A DNA stretch of 40,637 bases, from positions 1 through 40,637 of the forward strand of contig CALVYD010000015.1 of NCBI GenBank assembly GCA_944371995.1, in the 5' to 3' direction. The notes beneath the pieces were generated by a model. The model had not been told where the DNA came from. It saw only the letters and a program-made list of their open reading frames with translations, and did not search any database. Made by a program: the position numbers and the translations under genes. This stretch comes from an uncultured Bacilli bacterium (GTDB lineage: Bacteria > Bacillota_I > Bacilli_A > RF39 > UBA660). The first letter of the stretch is position 1. Each line of letters starts with the position of its first letter. This document shows positions 16,495-22,998 of this stretch, in pieces.

Positions 16495-17172
16495 ATGAGA
16501 GCATTAACCGAAGCAGAACAATCAGAATTAATAAAGATGTATGAAAAAGTAGAAAATGATTTTAAATCTTTTCCATTTATTCAAACAACAGAGGACTTAT
16601 TCCGATGGAGAGAAAAAGTAAAAGAAGAAAATGAAAATGATGGTAATCGTCGTAACGAAATTATTGAAGCTGCAATAAAAGGTAACGAATCCTTAGAAAA
16701 ACTTTATGCTTGGTCTAAATTTACCCGTATGGTAGATAGAGCAAAAGCAGATGTTTTTATGGCTAAAGTAGAATATCATATTGAAGATAATAATGCTTAT
16801 AGAATAAAAGCAGCAGCAATGATGGAAGATTATTTAAAAAAAGAGAAAAAAGCAAGACCAGACTATTTATTCGGTATTTATAAAATATCTCAACTAGGCT
16901 TAGGAATAAGATACAAATCAATACCTAGCTTTAATAGTACTTTTGAATATGCAAAATCTTTAGTAAAAGAAGATGAACAAGAAGCTTGGCCTGCAGTGTT
17001 ATTTGTTGCTTTAATGAATGCTTATGGAATCGATAACGAAGCTTTATTAACTGTAGGTAGACAGGCAGAAGCATTAAGCAAAAGGTATTGCAAAGAAATA
17101 GAAAGTGTTGCAACTAACAAGAGTGAAACTGAACTAGAAAAACCATTAGTATATAATAAAATAAAGAAATAA
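16495..17172 (+). CDS. Unrecognised 225-residue helical protein, last gene of the orphan island
   Basis: Family not recognised. The sequence is strongly helical and charged, with repeated Ala/Glu/Lys patterns (YHIEDNNAYRIKAAAMMEDYL, then FEYAKSLVKEDEQEAWPAVL), which recall TPR-like or other alpha-solenoid scaffolds without a clear repeat consensus. It ends in a basic tail (EKPLVYNKIKK). Two in-frame ATGs occur at 16486 and 16495; AAAGGGA lies directly against the first and at good spacing from the second, so 16495 is taken. An intrinsic terminator follows at once. It is divergent from the minus-strand gene at 16308. Confidence 0.66.
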   Translation: MRALTEAEQSELIKMYEKVENDFKSFPFIQTTEDLFRWREKVKEENENDGNRRNEIIEAAIKGNESLEKLYAWSKFTRMVDRAKADVFMAKVEYHIEDNNAYRIKAAAMMEDYLKKEKKARPDYLFGIYKISQLGLGIRYKSIPSFNSTFEYAKSLVKEDEQEAWPAVLFVALMNAYGIDNEALLTVGRQAEALSKRYCKEIESVATNKSETELEKPLVYNKIKK

Positions 17173-17173
17173 T

Positions 17174-17197
17174 AAAAAAGACAAGTAAGTCTTTTTT
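17174..17197 (+). terminator. Intrinsic terminator after the helical orphan gene
   Basis: AAAAAAGAC (17174-17182) and GTCTTTTTT (17189-17197) form a 9-bp stem with a six-base loop, directly behind the stop codon, with continuing T-rich sequence. Confidence 0.8.
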
Positions 17198-17246
17198 TCT
17201 TTCTATTTATTATATAATTTGTTAAAATAAAGACAAGAGGTGAGAG

Positions 17247-17735
17247 ATGATGAATCTTGAAAAAGACCAATATATTATTGTAGAAGTTATACCGACTCAT
17301 TCTAAAGCAGAAAAAGGTACTATTGCTCAACTATCAGCATTGAAATTAGAAGGTTTAAAACTATTAGATAGATTTGATTATCGTCTAAAAGATGAACTTA
17401 TTGAAAATAAAGATTTAAGAGAAATGATACAGTATGATAAGAAAAATTTTACTTATGTAGATAATCCTTACTTTATTTTAGAAAAATTTAAATCCTGGGC
17501 AAAAGAATTACCATTATTAATTATAGAAGATAGTTATACTCTAGATTATTTAAAAGAATTAACTAATAAAAAAGAGTTGATTTATCCCTATTTAAAAATG
17601 GAGCATTCTTATGATGTATTTAACCAAATTATGAAAAAATATAATTTAGAACCAAGTGATCACTTAGTAGACTTATTATATGAAGCTATTATTTATGAGA
17701 GTAATAATAAAAGTAAGGAAGAAAAAAGTAACTAG
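17247..17735 (+). CDS. Degenerate DnaQ/RNase-T-fold (DEDD exonuclease-like) protein
   Basis: A 162-residue protein that follows the strand order of DnaQ-type 3'-5' exonuclease domains: first strand YIIVEVIPTHSKAEKGTIAQ, second strand ALKLEGLKLLDRFDYRL, a segment where 'the exonuclease turn' usually lies (MIQYDKKNFTYVDN), the helix FILEKFKSWAKELPLLIIEDS, and a C-terminal SDHLVDLLYEAIIY helix. The first catalytic motif (DxE after strand one) reads VEV-IPT, so the metal-binding Asp/Glu pair is not intact, and the other acidic residues are not in canonical motifs. If the fold is right it is likely inactive as a nuclease. The match is from pattern, without a search. Start at 17247 (GAGGTGA upstream); it is followed 31 bases later by the MerR gene and probably cotranscribed with it. 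Confidence 0.45.
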   Translation: MMNLEKDQYIIVEVIPTHSKAEKGTIAQLSALKLEGLKLLDRFDYRLKDELIENKDLREMIQYDKKNFTYVDNPYFILEKFKSWAKELPLLIIEDSYTLDYLKELTNKKELIYPYLKMEHSYDVFNQIMKKYNLEPSDHLVDLLYEAIIYESNNKSKEEKSN

Positions 17736-17766
17736 TTTTATTAAATAAAAAAATCGGGAGGAAATT

Positions 17767-18126
17767 ATGAAAATAGGAGAAGTAAGTAAAGAGTTGGATA
17801 TTCCAAGTGCCACTCTTAGATATTATGAACAGATAGGATTATTAGAAAATATAAAAAAGAAAAACGGCATTAGAGAATATCAAGAGGAAGATATAGACCG
17901 AATTAAGTTTATTATGTGTATGAAACAAGCTGGATTTTCTTTGGAAGCTATCGTTGAATTTGTAAAATTAGGAAAAAATAGTAAAAATGGAGAAAACAAA
18001 AGACTGGAAATGTTACTAAAACAAAAAGAAATTCTAATAGAAGAAATTAAACAAAAAGAAGATACTCTAGAATTTTTAAATTATAAAATTGATATTTATA
18101 AGGAAAAAGTCTCAAACAAAAAATAA
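17767..18126 (+). CDS. MerR-family regulator, NmlR/AdhR-like thiol sensor
   Basis: A 119-residue MerR regulator: winged helix MKIGEVSKELDIPSATLRYY at 1-20, the wing and IREYQEEDIDRIKFI at 35-49, then a dimerising coiled coil (about 75-115). Cys51 lies in IMCMKQAGFSL and aligns, by position, with the conserved redox Cys of NmlR/AdhR proteins (Cys52 in B. subtilis AdhR, from memory). There are no C-terminal metal ligands. MerR regulators bend promoters with long spacers; exactly such a promoter with an AdhR-type operator precedes the operon at 19152. The predicted signal is therefore an aldehyde, quinone or thiol-reactive electrophile. Start at 17767 has GGGAGG upstream. It shares a transcript with the gene at 17247 and is convergent to the collagen-like gene. 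Confidence 0.85.
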   Translation: MKIGEVSKELDIPSATLRYYEQIGLLENIKKKNGIREYQEEDIDRIKFIMCMKQAGFSLEAIVEFVKLGKNSKNGENKRLEMLLKQKEILIEEIKQKEDTLEFLNYKIDIYKEKVSNKK

Positions 18127-18147
18127 GGAGTCCCGAAGGACTCCTTT
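18125..18147. terminator. Bidirectional terminator between merR and the collagen-like gene
   Basis: AAGGAGTCC (18125-18133) pairs with GGACTCCTT (18138-18146) around the tetraloop CGAA. T runs are better on the minus strand (ATTTTTTG), so it mainly ends the collagen-like transcript but can serve both convergent genes. Confidence 0.85.
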
Positions 18148-18153
18148 GAAAGA

Positions 18154-18993
18154 TTACACTATTCTAGTAATAGACACAGCTGCTGAATATAAATCATTAG
18201 GTACTAGGCTAAAGTCGATTCCTGAGGTGTTAATTAAACGATAGCTTGCGCCTGGAAGTGCTGCAAATATTGCGTTACCACTAATAGTACCAGTATCACA
18301 ACAAGTAAGTTTATTATGAGTAGAAGAATGGGCAATTAGAACGTCTGATGGCCAGAATTGATGTAATTCAACTCCTAAAGTTCTAGGTTCACAAGTAGAA
18401 TGATCAGCATCAGTATGTCTTACGTTAATCCACCAGTGGATAATATAAATTCCTTCTTCAGGAATAGTAAAATCACCAGTTGCAGGGTTATATGATATTT
18501 TGTTAGAAATATTAGTGTTTTGGAAAAGTATTGGTTGATTGTGTGATACAGTTGAGTTTGTCTCATCATGTACCATAGCATAACTATTGAAAGTGGTAGC
18601 ATCTTCTCCGGCAGGTCCTGTAGGTCCTGTTGCTCCAGTTGCGCCAGTTGGACCAGTAATACCTTGAGGACCAGTAGCTCCCGTAGGACCGGTTACACCA
18701 GTTGCTCCAGTTGCGCCAGTAGGTCCAGTGATACCTTGAGGACCGGTAGCTCCAGTAGGACCAGTTACACCAGTAGCACCTGTTGCGCCAGTAGGTCCAG
18801 TGATACCTTGAGCACCGGTAGCACCAGTAGGTCCAGTAACACCTTGTCTACCAGTCGCACCTGTAGGTCCAGTTGGACCAGTAGGACCGGTTACTCCTTT
18901 TTTACATACGCAATCTAATACTCTGCATAAGCAATCATCTTTTTTATCTTTGCAGCAATCTCTCATGATGTCTTCTAAATTATCTTGATTCAA
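18154..18993 (-). CDS. Collagen-like (BclA-type) spore/exosporium surface glycoprotein candidate
   Basis: A 279-residue protein in three parts. Residues 1-32 are Cys-rich (six Cys in [18 protein letters not shown]) without a signal peptide. Residues 33-131 are 33 uninterrupted Gly-X-Y triplets, mostly GPT, GAT, GVT and GIT. Residues 132-279 form a beta-rich globular head (with [20 protein letters not shown] and [19 protein letters not shown]) like the C1q/TNF-like trimerisation head of BclA and related proteins. The Thr-rich triplets are typical O-glycan sites. Such proteins coat spores in Bacillus and Clostridium relatives. The start is a TTG at 18993, supported by AAAGGAGGGAG six bases upstream on that strand. 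It sits between merR and the merR-controlled operon but is transcribed against both. An upstream sequence resembles a sporulation-sigma promoter. Confidence 0.85.
   Translation of the reverse strand: MNQDNLEDIMRDCCKDKKDDCLCRVLDCVCKKGVTGPTGPTGPTGATGRQGVTGPTGATGAQGITGPTGATGATGVTGPTGATGPQGITGPTGATGATGVTGPTGATGPQGITGPTGATGATGPTGPAGEDATTFNSYAMVHDETNSTVSHNQPILFQNTNISNKISYNPATGDFTIPEEGIYIIHWWINVRHTDADHSTCEPRTLGVELHQFWPSDVLIAHSSTHNKLTCCDTGTISGNAIFAALPGASYRLINTSGIDFSLVPNDLYSAAVSITRIV
18601..18897 (-). repeat. Gly-X-Y repeat block with 72-bp higher-order period
   Basis: Thirty-three codon triplets (nine-base unit) encode the collagen-like stalk. Eight triplets in the order [24 protein letters not shown] recur as a 72-base unit, twice nearly perfectly and a third time with changes, so the stalk grew by duplication of a 72-base block and is prone to length variation. 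The opposite strand is also open here by chance because of the repeats. Confidence 0.88.
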
Positions 18994-19015
18994 TGTTTTC
19001 TCCCTCCTTTCAATA

Positions 19016-19041
19016 TATCATATGAAGAAGTAAAAAAAGGT
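19016..19041 (-). promoter_or_regulatory. Possible sporulation-sigma (SigK/SigE-like) promoter for the collagen-like gene
   Basis: On the minus strand CATATGATA (19024 down to 19016) matches the SigK/SigE-type -10 form CATANNNTA, and an AC (19041-19040) stands 15 bases upstream, close to the SigK -35. The element is placed just ahead of the ribosome site at about 19003-19013. No housekeeping promoter is evident there. The match is short and the spacing to the ribosome site is tight, so it is tentative. Confidence 0.35.
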
Positions 19042-19090
19042 AATGAGCTAATAACCAGTCTAAAGAAATTTTTTTTAAGTTTTAGAAATA

Positions 19091-19121
19091 TTGACTTAAA
19101 GTATACTTTAAGAATTATAAT
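19091..19121 (+). promoter_or_regulatory. MerR-type promoter with AdhR-like operator
   Basis: TTGACT (-35, 19091-19096) and TATAAT (-10, 19116-19121) are separated by 19 bases, the long spacing typical of MerR-activated promoters. The spacer contains the perfect 18-base palindrome CTTAAAGTATACTTTAAG (19095-19112), which equals CTTAAAG-N4-CTTTAAG, the operator form I recall for B. subtilis AdhR. The regulator encoded at 17767 is the obvious ligand. Confidence 0.85.
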
Positions 19122-19151
19122 ATAAATAGTAAAAGGAAAGGATGATAAAAT

Positions 19152-19478
19152 ATGGTAAACCAAACAGCAGGAAGAGATCAATTAGGAGAATTTGCTCCTA
19201 AGTTTGCTGAATTAAATGATGATGTCTTATTTGGTGAAGTATGGTCTAGAGAAGATAAATTATCATTAAGAGAAAGATCATTAATTACTGTAGTTGCATT
19301 AATGAGTAAAGGAATATTAGATTCTAGTTTAAAGAGTCATTTAATCAATGCCAAGAGAAATGGGATTACGAAAGAAGAGATGGCAGAAATTATTACACAT
19401 GCTGCTTTTTATGCTGGATGGCCAAATGCCTGGGCAACATTCCATATGGCAAAAGAAGTATACGAGGAGGAAAAATAA
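19152..19478 (+). CDS. Carboxymuconolactone decarboxylase family protein (YraC-like)
   Basis: A 108-residue member of the CMD/AhpD-like superfamily: LGEFAPKFAELNDDVLFGEVW, the central RERSLITVVALMSKGILDSSL and the terminal EIITHAAFYAGWPNAWATF block with the conserved His. It lacks the CXXC of AhpD peroxidases, so it belongs with the gamma-CMD type whose bacterial roles are mostly unknown. In B. subtilis a CMD gene (yraC) belongs to the AdhR regulon, matching the operator found here. It is the first gene of the operon, 31 bases after the -10; the next gene starts immediately after its stop. Predicted role: defence against reactive carbonyls or quinones; the substrate is not known. Confidence 0.83.
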   Translation: MVNQTAGRDQLGEFAPKFAELNDDVLFGEVWSREDKLSLRERSLITVVALMSKGILDSSLKSHLINAKRNGITKEEMAEIITHAAFYAGWPNAWATFHMAKEVYEEEK

Positions 19479-19946
19479 ATGAAAAGAAGTGCTGGTATCT
19501 TATTATATAAAAAAGAAAATGATAATGTCTTAGTATTGCTTGCACACTTTGGTGGACCTTACTGGGAGAAACAAGATAAAGGTGCATGGTCAGTACAAAA
19601 AGGAATAGTGGAAGATGGTGAAAAAGTATTAACGGCTGCGAAAAGAGAAGTAGAAGAAGAGACAAATTTAAAAATTGTGAACGATATCTATTTCTTAGCA
19701 TCTAAAAAAGTTACAAACAAAAAATTAGCAGTTATGTTTTATTCCTATTATGATGGAGATATTTCTAACTTTAAAAGTAATACATTTCAATTAGAATGGC
19801 CCAAAAACTCTAATACGATAGAAGAATTTCCTGAAATGGATAAAATAGACTGGTTTACATTGGAGAAAGCCAAGGAATATATTCATCCAACGCAACGTTT
19901 CTTTATTGAAAAATTAGAAGAAAAAATAAAGAACGGAGAAAAATAA
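19479..19946 (+). CDS. NUDIX hydrolase
   Basis: A 155-residue NUDIX protein that hydrolyses a nucleoside diphosphate linked to another group. The Nudix box is visible as GIVEDGE, seven residues, REVEEETNL: the metal-binding REVEEE is intact, while the usual Gly near its end is Asn. GGPYWEKQDKGAWSVQKG before the box is characteristic of a common bacterial subfamily of unknown substrate. It starts at the base following the CMD stop, with GAGGAGG upstream, so it is translated from the same operon. It may clean damaged nucleotides produced in the same stress that activates the operon (inference). Confidence 0.87.
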   Translation: MKRSAGILLYKKENDNVLVLLAHFGGPYWEKQDKGAWSVQKGIVEDGEKVLTAAKREVEEETNLKIVNDIYFLASKKVTNKKLAVMFYSYYDGDISNFKSNTFQLEWPKNSNTIEEFPEMDKIDWFTLEKAKEYIHPTQRFFIEKLEEKIKNGEK

Positions 19947-19947
19947 A

Positions 19948-20433
19948 TTGACGGATACTTTAGTAATTTATTATAGTTTTACAGGAAATAGTAAAAAAGT
20001 AGCAGAATATGTAAAAGATAAGTTAAATGCAGACATTTTAGAACTAGAGCCAAAAACTCCATTTTCTGATGACTATGACACTGTAGTTGAAGAACGGCAA
20101 AATAATGACATCAAACGAGATGTTGAGATTAAAGAAGTAAACATAGACTTAGCTAACTATAAAAAAATAGTTTTAATTACTTGTACCTGGTGGTATGGAA
20201 TCAGCCCTATCATGAAAAAGTTCTTAAAAGAGTATGATTTATCTGGGAAAGATACCATTGTTGCAAGTTCTAATGCTGGTTGGATTGGTCATTGTTTTAG
20301 AGACTATAAAACTTTATTACCAAATTCTAATATCAAAGGAAAACTTGATTTACTATTTTCAGCAAACGAAGGAGAACGCGATAAAATGTTGACCTCTTGG
20401 AATGAGGTTGATGCATGGATTGAAAAATTATAA
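19948..20433 (+). CDS. Flavodoxin family protein
   Basis: A 161-residue flavodoxin-fold protein: the FMN phosphate loop YSFTGNSKKV is at residues 9-18, the aromatic-bearing loop TCTWWYGISP near 78-87, and the third loop SSNAGWIGHCFRD further on. It resembles the flavodoxin/NAD(P)H-quinone reductase-like proteins used in two-electron reduction. The frame begins with TTG at 19948, two bases after the NUDIX stop; GGAGA lies upstream and no in-frame ATG gives a better start before the flavin loop. Predicted cytosolic redox partner or quinone reductase of the electrophile-responsive operon. Confidence 0.83.
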   Translation: MTDTLVIYYSFTGNSKKVAEYVKDKLNADILELEPKTPFSDDYDTVVEERQNNDIKRDVEIKEVNIDLANYKKIVLITCTWWYGISPIMKKFLKEYDLSGKDTIVASSNAGWIGHCFRDYKTLLPNSNIKGKLDLLFSANEGERDKMLTSWNEVDAWIEKL

Positions 20434-20451
20434 TAAGATGGAGGAGACCAT

Positions 20452-20880
20452 ATGAAAGAAAAAGAAGAATTTGATAAAATTAATGTATTTGGATTGGGAC
20501 AATCAAACGATGCTTTTGCTAAGTATTTTATAGGAAATAGTTATTTAAATCCTTTAACTGATCCTAAAACTTGTAATGTTTTTCTAGCGAACGTTACATT
20601 TGAACCAGGATGTAGAAATAACTGGCATATTCACCATGCCAAAAGTGGAGGCGGACAACTTCTAATTTGTACAGCAGGATCTGGCTGGTATCAAGAAGAA
20701 GGAAAAGACGCAGTATCGCTAGAGCCAGGAATGGTAATTACTATACCTGCTAATGTAAAACACTGGCATGGAGCAAAGAAAGATTCATGGTTCTCACATA
20801 TTGCAGTAGAAGTACCAGGAGAAGAGACACAAAATGAATGGTGCGAACCAGTTAGTGATGAAGAATATAATCAATTATAA
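20452..20880 (+). CDS. Cupin-domain protein
   Basis: A 142-residue single-domain cupin. Motif 1 is WHIHHAKSGGGQLLICTAGSG, giving His-His and Gln ligands, and motif 2 is PGMVITIPANVKHWHGA with His ligands, so a divalent metal site is expected. Proteins of this shape (quercetin-dioxygenase-like or CMD-associated cupins) are often encoded next to carboxymuconolactone decarboxylases, as here. The ribosome site GGAGG stands ahead of the ATG at 20452. It is the last intact gene before the RhuM-Fic insertion; a second copy of its 3' third lies at 21999-22136. Confidence 0.86.
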   Translation: MKEKEEFDKINVFGLGQSNDAFAKYFIGNSYLNPLTDPKTCNVFLANVTFEPGCRNNWHIHHAKSGGGQLLICTAGSGWYQEEGKDAVSLEPGMVITIPANVKHWHGAKKDSWFSHIAVEVPGEETQNEWCEPVSDEEYNQL

Positions 20881-20953
20881 TGAAAAAAGTCCTGAAGTTG
20901 AAATGAATGATAAAATATTATAACAGCTTTTAAAACAAATGTTCGCAAAATTG

Positions 20954-20982
20954 TTGACAATCACTTTTCTTTACTATACAAT
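20954..20982 (+). promoter_or_regulatory. Strong promoter of the RhuM-Fic gene
   Basis: TTGACA (20954-20959), 17-base spacer, TACAAT (20977-20982), followed by AAAGGAAAG before the ATG at 21015. The gene therefore brings its own constitutive-type promoter and is independent of the MerR operon. Confidence 0.75.
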
Positions 20983-21014
20983 TTAGCTGTAGAAGTTAAG
21001 AAAGGAAAGTGTAA

Positions 21015-21977
21015 ATGAATCAGCAAAATGAAATAATCTTATTTGAAAATCAAAAAGTCAAACTTGAGGTAAATATGCAAGATGAAACCGTATGGCTATC
21101 AGTAGAACAAATGGCCAAACTATTTGACAGGGATAGAACTGTTATTACTAGACATATCAACAACATTTTTAAAGAAAAAGAATTAGATAAAAATGAGGTG
21201 TGTGCAAAATTTGCACATACCACTAAACATGGGTTTTCCCTAGATAAAACTCAAACAAGAGAATTAGATTATTATAATTTAGATGTCATTATCAGTGTTG
21301 GCTATCGCGTTAAATCACCAAATGGTGTTATCTTTAGAAAATGGGCAACAAAAGTTTTAAAAGATGTTATGATAAAAGGCTATGCTGTTAATCAAAAAAG
21401 GCTAGAATATTTAGAAAAGACGGTTAAATTAATAGATATTGCAAATAGAATTGATGGAAAATTAGATAATAATGATGCGAAAGAAATTTTGAGAGTAATA
21501 GGAAGTTATTCAAAAGCTCTTGATTTATTAGATAATTATGATTATAGAACATTATTAAAACCTAAAGGAAATAATAGTCAGAAGCGAATAAAATATAGTG
21601 AGTGTTTAAAAATAATTAATAAATTAAGATTTAATGAAGAAAGTGATATTTTTGCTATTGAAAGAAATAAAGGTTTAGAAGCAATCATAGGAAATATTTA
21701 TCAAACATTTGATAATAATGATGTTTATCAAAGCATAGAAGAAAAAGCTTCTAATTTCTTATATATGATTGTTAAAAACCATGTTTTTATAGATGGAAAT
21801 AAAAGGATTGCAGCAACATTGTTTATTTATTTCTTAAATTTTTATGATATTTTATATAAGAATGGTAAACAAGTTATTGATAATAACACTTTAACAGCCT
21901 TAACATTATTTATTGCGGAGTCAAATCCAAAAGAAAAAGAAGTTATAATTGATCTGGTTATGAATTTTCTTAGTTAA
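21015..21977 (+). CDS. RhuM-Fic/Doc fusion protein
   Basis: A 320-residue protein in two parts. Residues about 1-130 are a RhuM domain (VWLSVEQMAKLFDRDRTVIT, then HGFSLDKTQTRELDYYNLDV and the GYRVKSPNGVIFRKWAT block). The C-terminal half is Fic/Doc: HVFIDGNKR begins at His256, with the catalytic His, the acidic Asp and the Asn-Lys-Arg of the Doc-like form of HPFxxGNxR. Doc-type enzymes phosphorylate or adenylylate proteins such as EF-Tu; no separate antitoxin of the Phd type is adjacent, so the RhuM part may itself restrain or target it. It has its own promoter, and its position between an intact cupin gene and a cupin tail shows it was inserted. Codon and base use are more AT-rich than in the flanking operon. 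Confidence 0.86.
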   Translation: MNQQNEIILFENQKVKLEVNMQDETVWLSVEQMAKLFDRDRTVITRHINNIFKEKELDKNEVCAKFAHTTKHGFSLDKTQTRELDYYNLDVIISVGYRVKSPNGVIFRKWATKVLKDVMIKGYAVNQKRLEYLEKTVKLIDIANRIDGKLDNNDAKEILRVIGSYSKALDLLDNYDYRTLLKPKGNNSQKRIKYSECLKIINKLRFNEESDIFAIERNKGLEAIIGNIYQTFDNNDVYQSIEEKASNFLYMIVKNHVFIDGNKRIAATLFIYFLNFYDILYKNGKQVIDNNTLTALTLFIAESNPKEKEVIIDLVMNFLS

Positions 21978-21998
21978 AACAGGCTTTCAAAAATACTA

Positions 21999-22136
21999 GC
22001 TAACATAAAACACTGGCATGGAGCAAACAAAGATTCATGGTTCTCACATATTGCAGTAGAAGTACCTGGAGAAGATACCAATAATGAATGGTGCGAACCG
22101 GTATCTGATGAAGAAGTTGATAAATTAGGAGAGTAA
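21999..22136 (+). pseudogene. Truncated second cupin gene (3' end only)
   Basis: The frame reads NIKHWHGANKDSWFSHIAVE, then VPGEDTNNEWCEPVSDEEV and a stop, matching the last 43 residues of the cupin at 20452. DNA similarity to 20749-20880 is close: the 65 bases from AAAACACTGG onward differ at only two or three positions. There is no start or 5' portion, so it cannot be expressed as a cupin. Its last bases, TTAGGAGAG, provide the ribosome site for the methyltransferase at 22140, suggesting that the methyltransferase once followed an intact second cupin. Confidence 0.85.
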
Positions 22137-22139
22137 TTT

Positions 22140-22955
22140 ATGACTGATTTTGATAGGGTTAGAGAATATTATAAAAATTTTGATGAAGACAATAGGTTAA
22201 TAAATGACAATAGTGGAAAATTAGAATTTGAAATGACGATGAAAACTCTAAATAAATATTTACCTAAAACTGGTGTTATTCTAGATTTGGGTGGTGGTAC
22301 AGGAGTATATACATTTCCCCTTGCAAAAAAAGGCTACCAAATGTATTTAGCAGACTTATCACCAGATTTAATTGAAAAAGCAAAAGAAAAAGCATCCAAA
22401 GTAGGCTTAAATAATATCGTTTCCTGCGAGGTAGTAAATGCAATAGATTTAAGTATTTATGAAAACGAACAATTTGATGCAGTATTATTGTTTGGGCCTT
22501 TGTATCATTTATTAGATAAAAATGAAAGAGAGCAATGCGTTAAAGAGGTTAATAGAGTTTTAAAAAAAGATGGAAAAGTTTTTGCTAGCTTTATGCCATA
22601 CCTTTCTGGAAGTATAGCAATAGTGGATAGATTTTTTAAGCATCCTGAACAAGTTAATATAGAAAATTTACGTGCAACATTTAATTCTGGTAAATTCAAT
22701 AATTTGGATAATAATGGTTTTCAAGAAGGATATTACCCAACCTCAAAAGAAATAGAAGAATTATTTGAAGAAAATAATTTTGAAAAAATTACTACCTTTT
22801 CAATAAGAGGTTTTGGTTATGAAAAAGAAGATGAATTATATAAAATACAAGATAAGGAAACGTTTGAAGAAATCATAAATCTAATTGAAAAAAGCTCGGA
22901 ATGCAAAGAAATAATAGAAACTTGCGGGCACGCAATGTTTATAGGAAAAAAATAA
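22140..22955 (+). CDS. Class I SAM-dependent methyltransferase
   Basis: A 271-residue Rossmann-fold methyltransferase. Motif I is VILDLGGGTGVYTF (Asp49, Gly-rich loop 51-55); motif II is LADLSPDLIEKAKEKA; motif IV is FDAVLLFGPLYHLLD, and motif V/VI EVNRVLKKDGKVFASF. This is the small-molecule (Methyltransf_11/25) type. A substrate cannot be inferred. The gene begins four bases after the cupin remnant and uses its ribosome site (AGGAGAG). It may be the end of the original cupin-containing operon, now uncoupled from it by the RhuM-Fic insertion. Confidence 0.88.
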   Translation: MTDFDRVREYYKNFDEDNRLINDNSGKLEFEMTMKTLNKYLPKTGVILDLGGGTGVYTFPLAKKGYQMYLADLSPDLIEKAKEKASKVGLNNIVSCEVVNAIDLSIYENEQFDAVLLFGPLYHLLDKNEREQCVKEVNRVLKKDGKVFASFMPYLSGSIAIVDRFFKHPEQVNIENLRATFNSGKFNNLDNNGFQEGYYPTSKEIEELFEENNFEKITTFSIRGFGYEKEDELYKIQDKETFEEIINLIEKSSECKEIIETCGHAMFIGKK

Positions 22956-22998
22956 GCTTTCATAAATTCTAACCTACTATCAAGAAAAAGGAGAAAAT

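Noticed and set aside
18601..18897. CRISPR-like array
   Set aside because: The repeats are nine-base codon triplets inside one protein with no unique spacers.
18568..18918. Open frame of 116 codons on the plus strand opposite the collagen-like gene
   Set aside because: It is a by-product of the nine-base repeat, with Ser/Thr/Arg-rich low complexity and no ribosome site.
20881..22000. Direct repeats (target-site duplication) at the edges of the RhuM-Fic insert
   Set aside because: I compared the flanks and found no convincing duplication; the boundary is defined only by the cupin copy.
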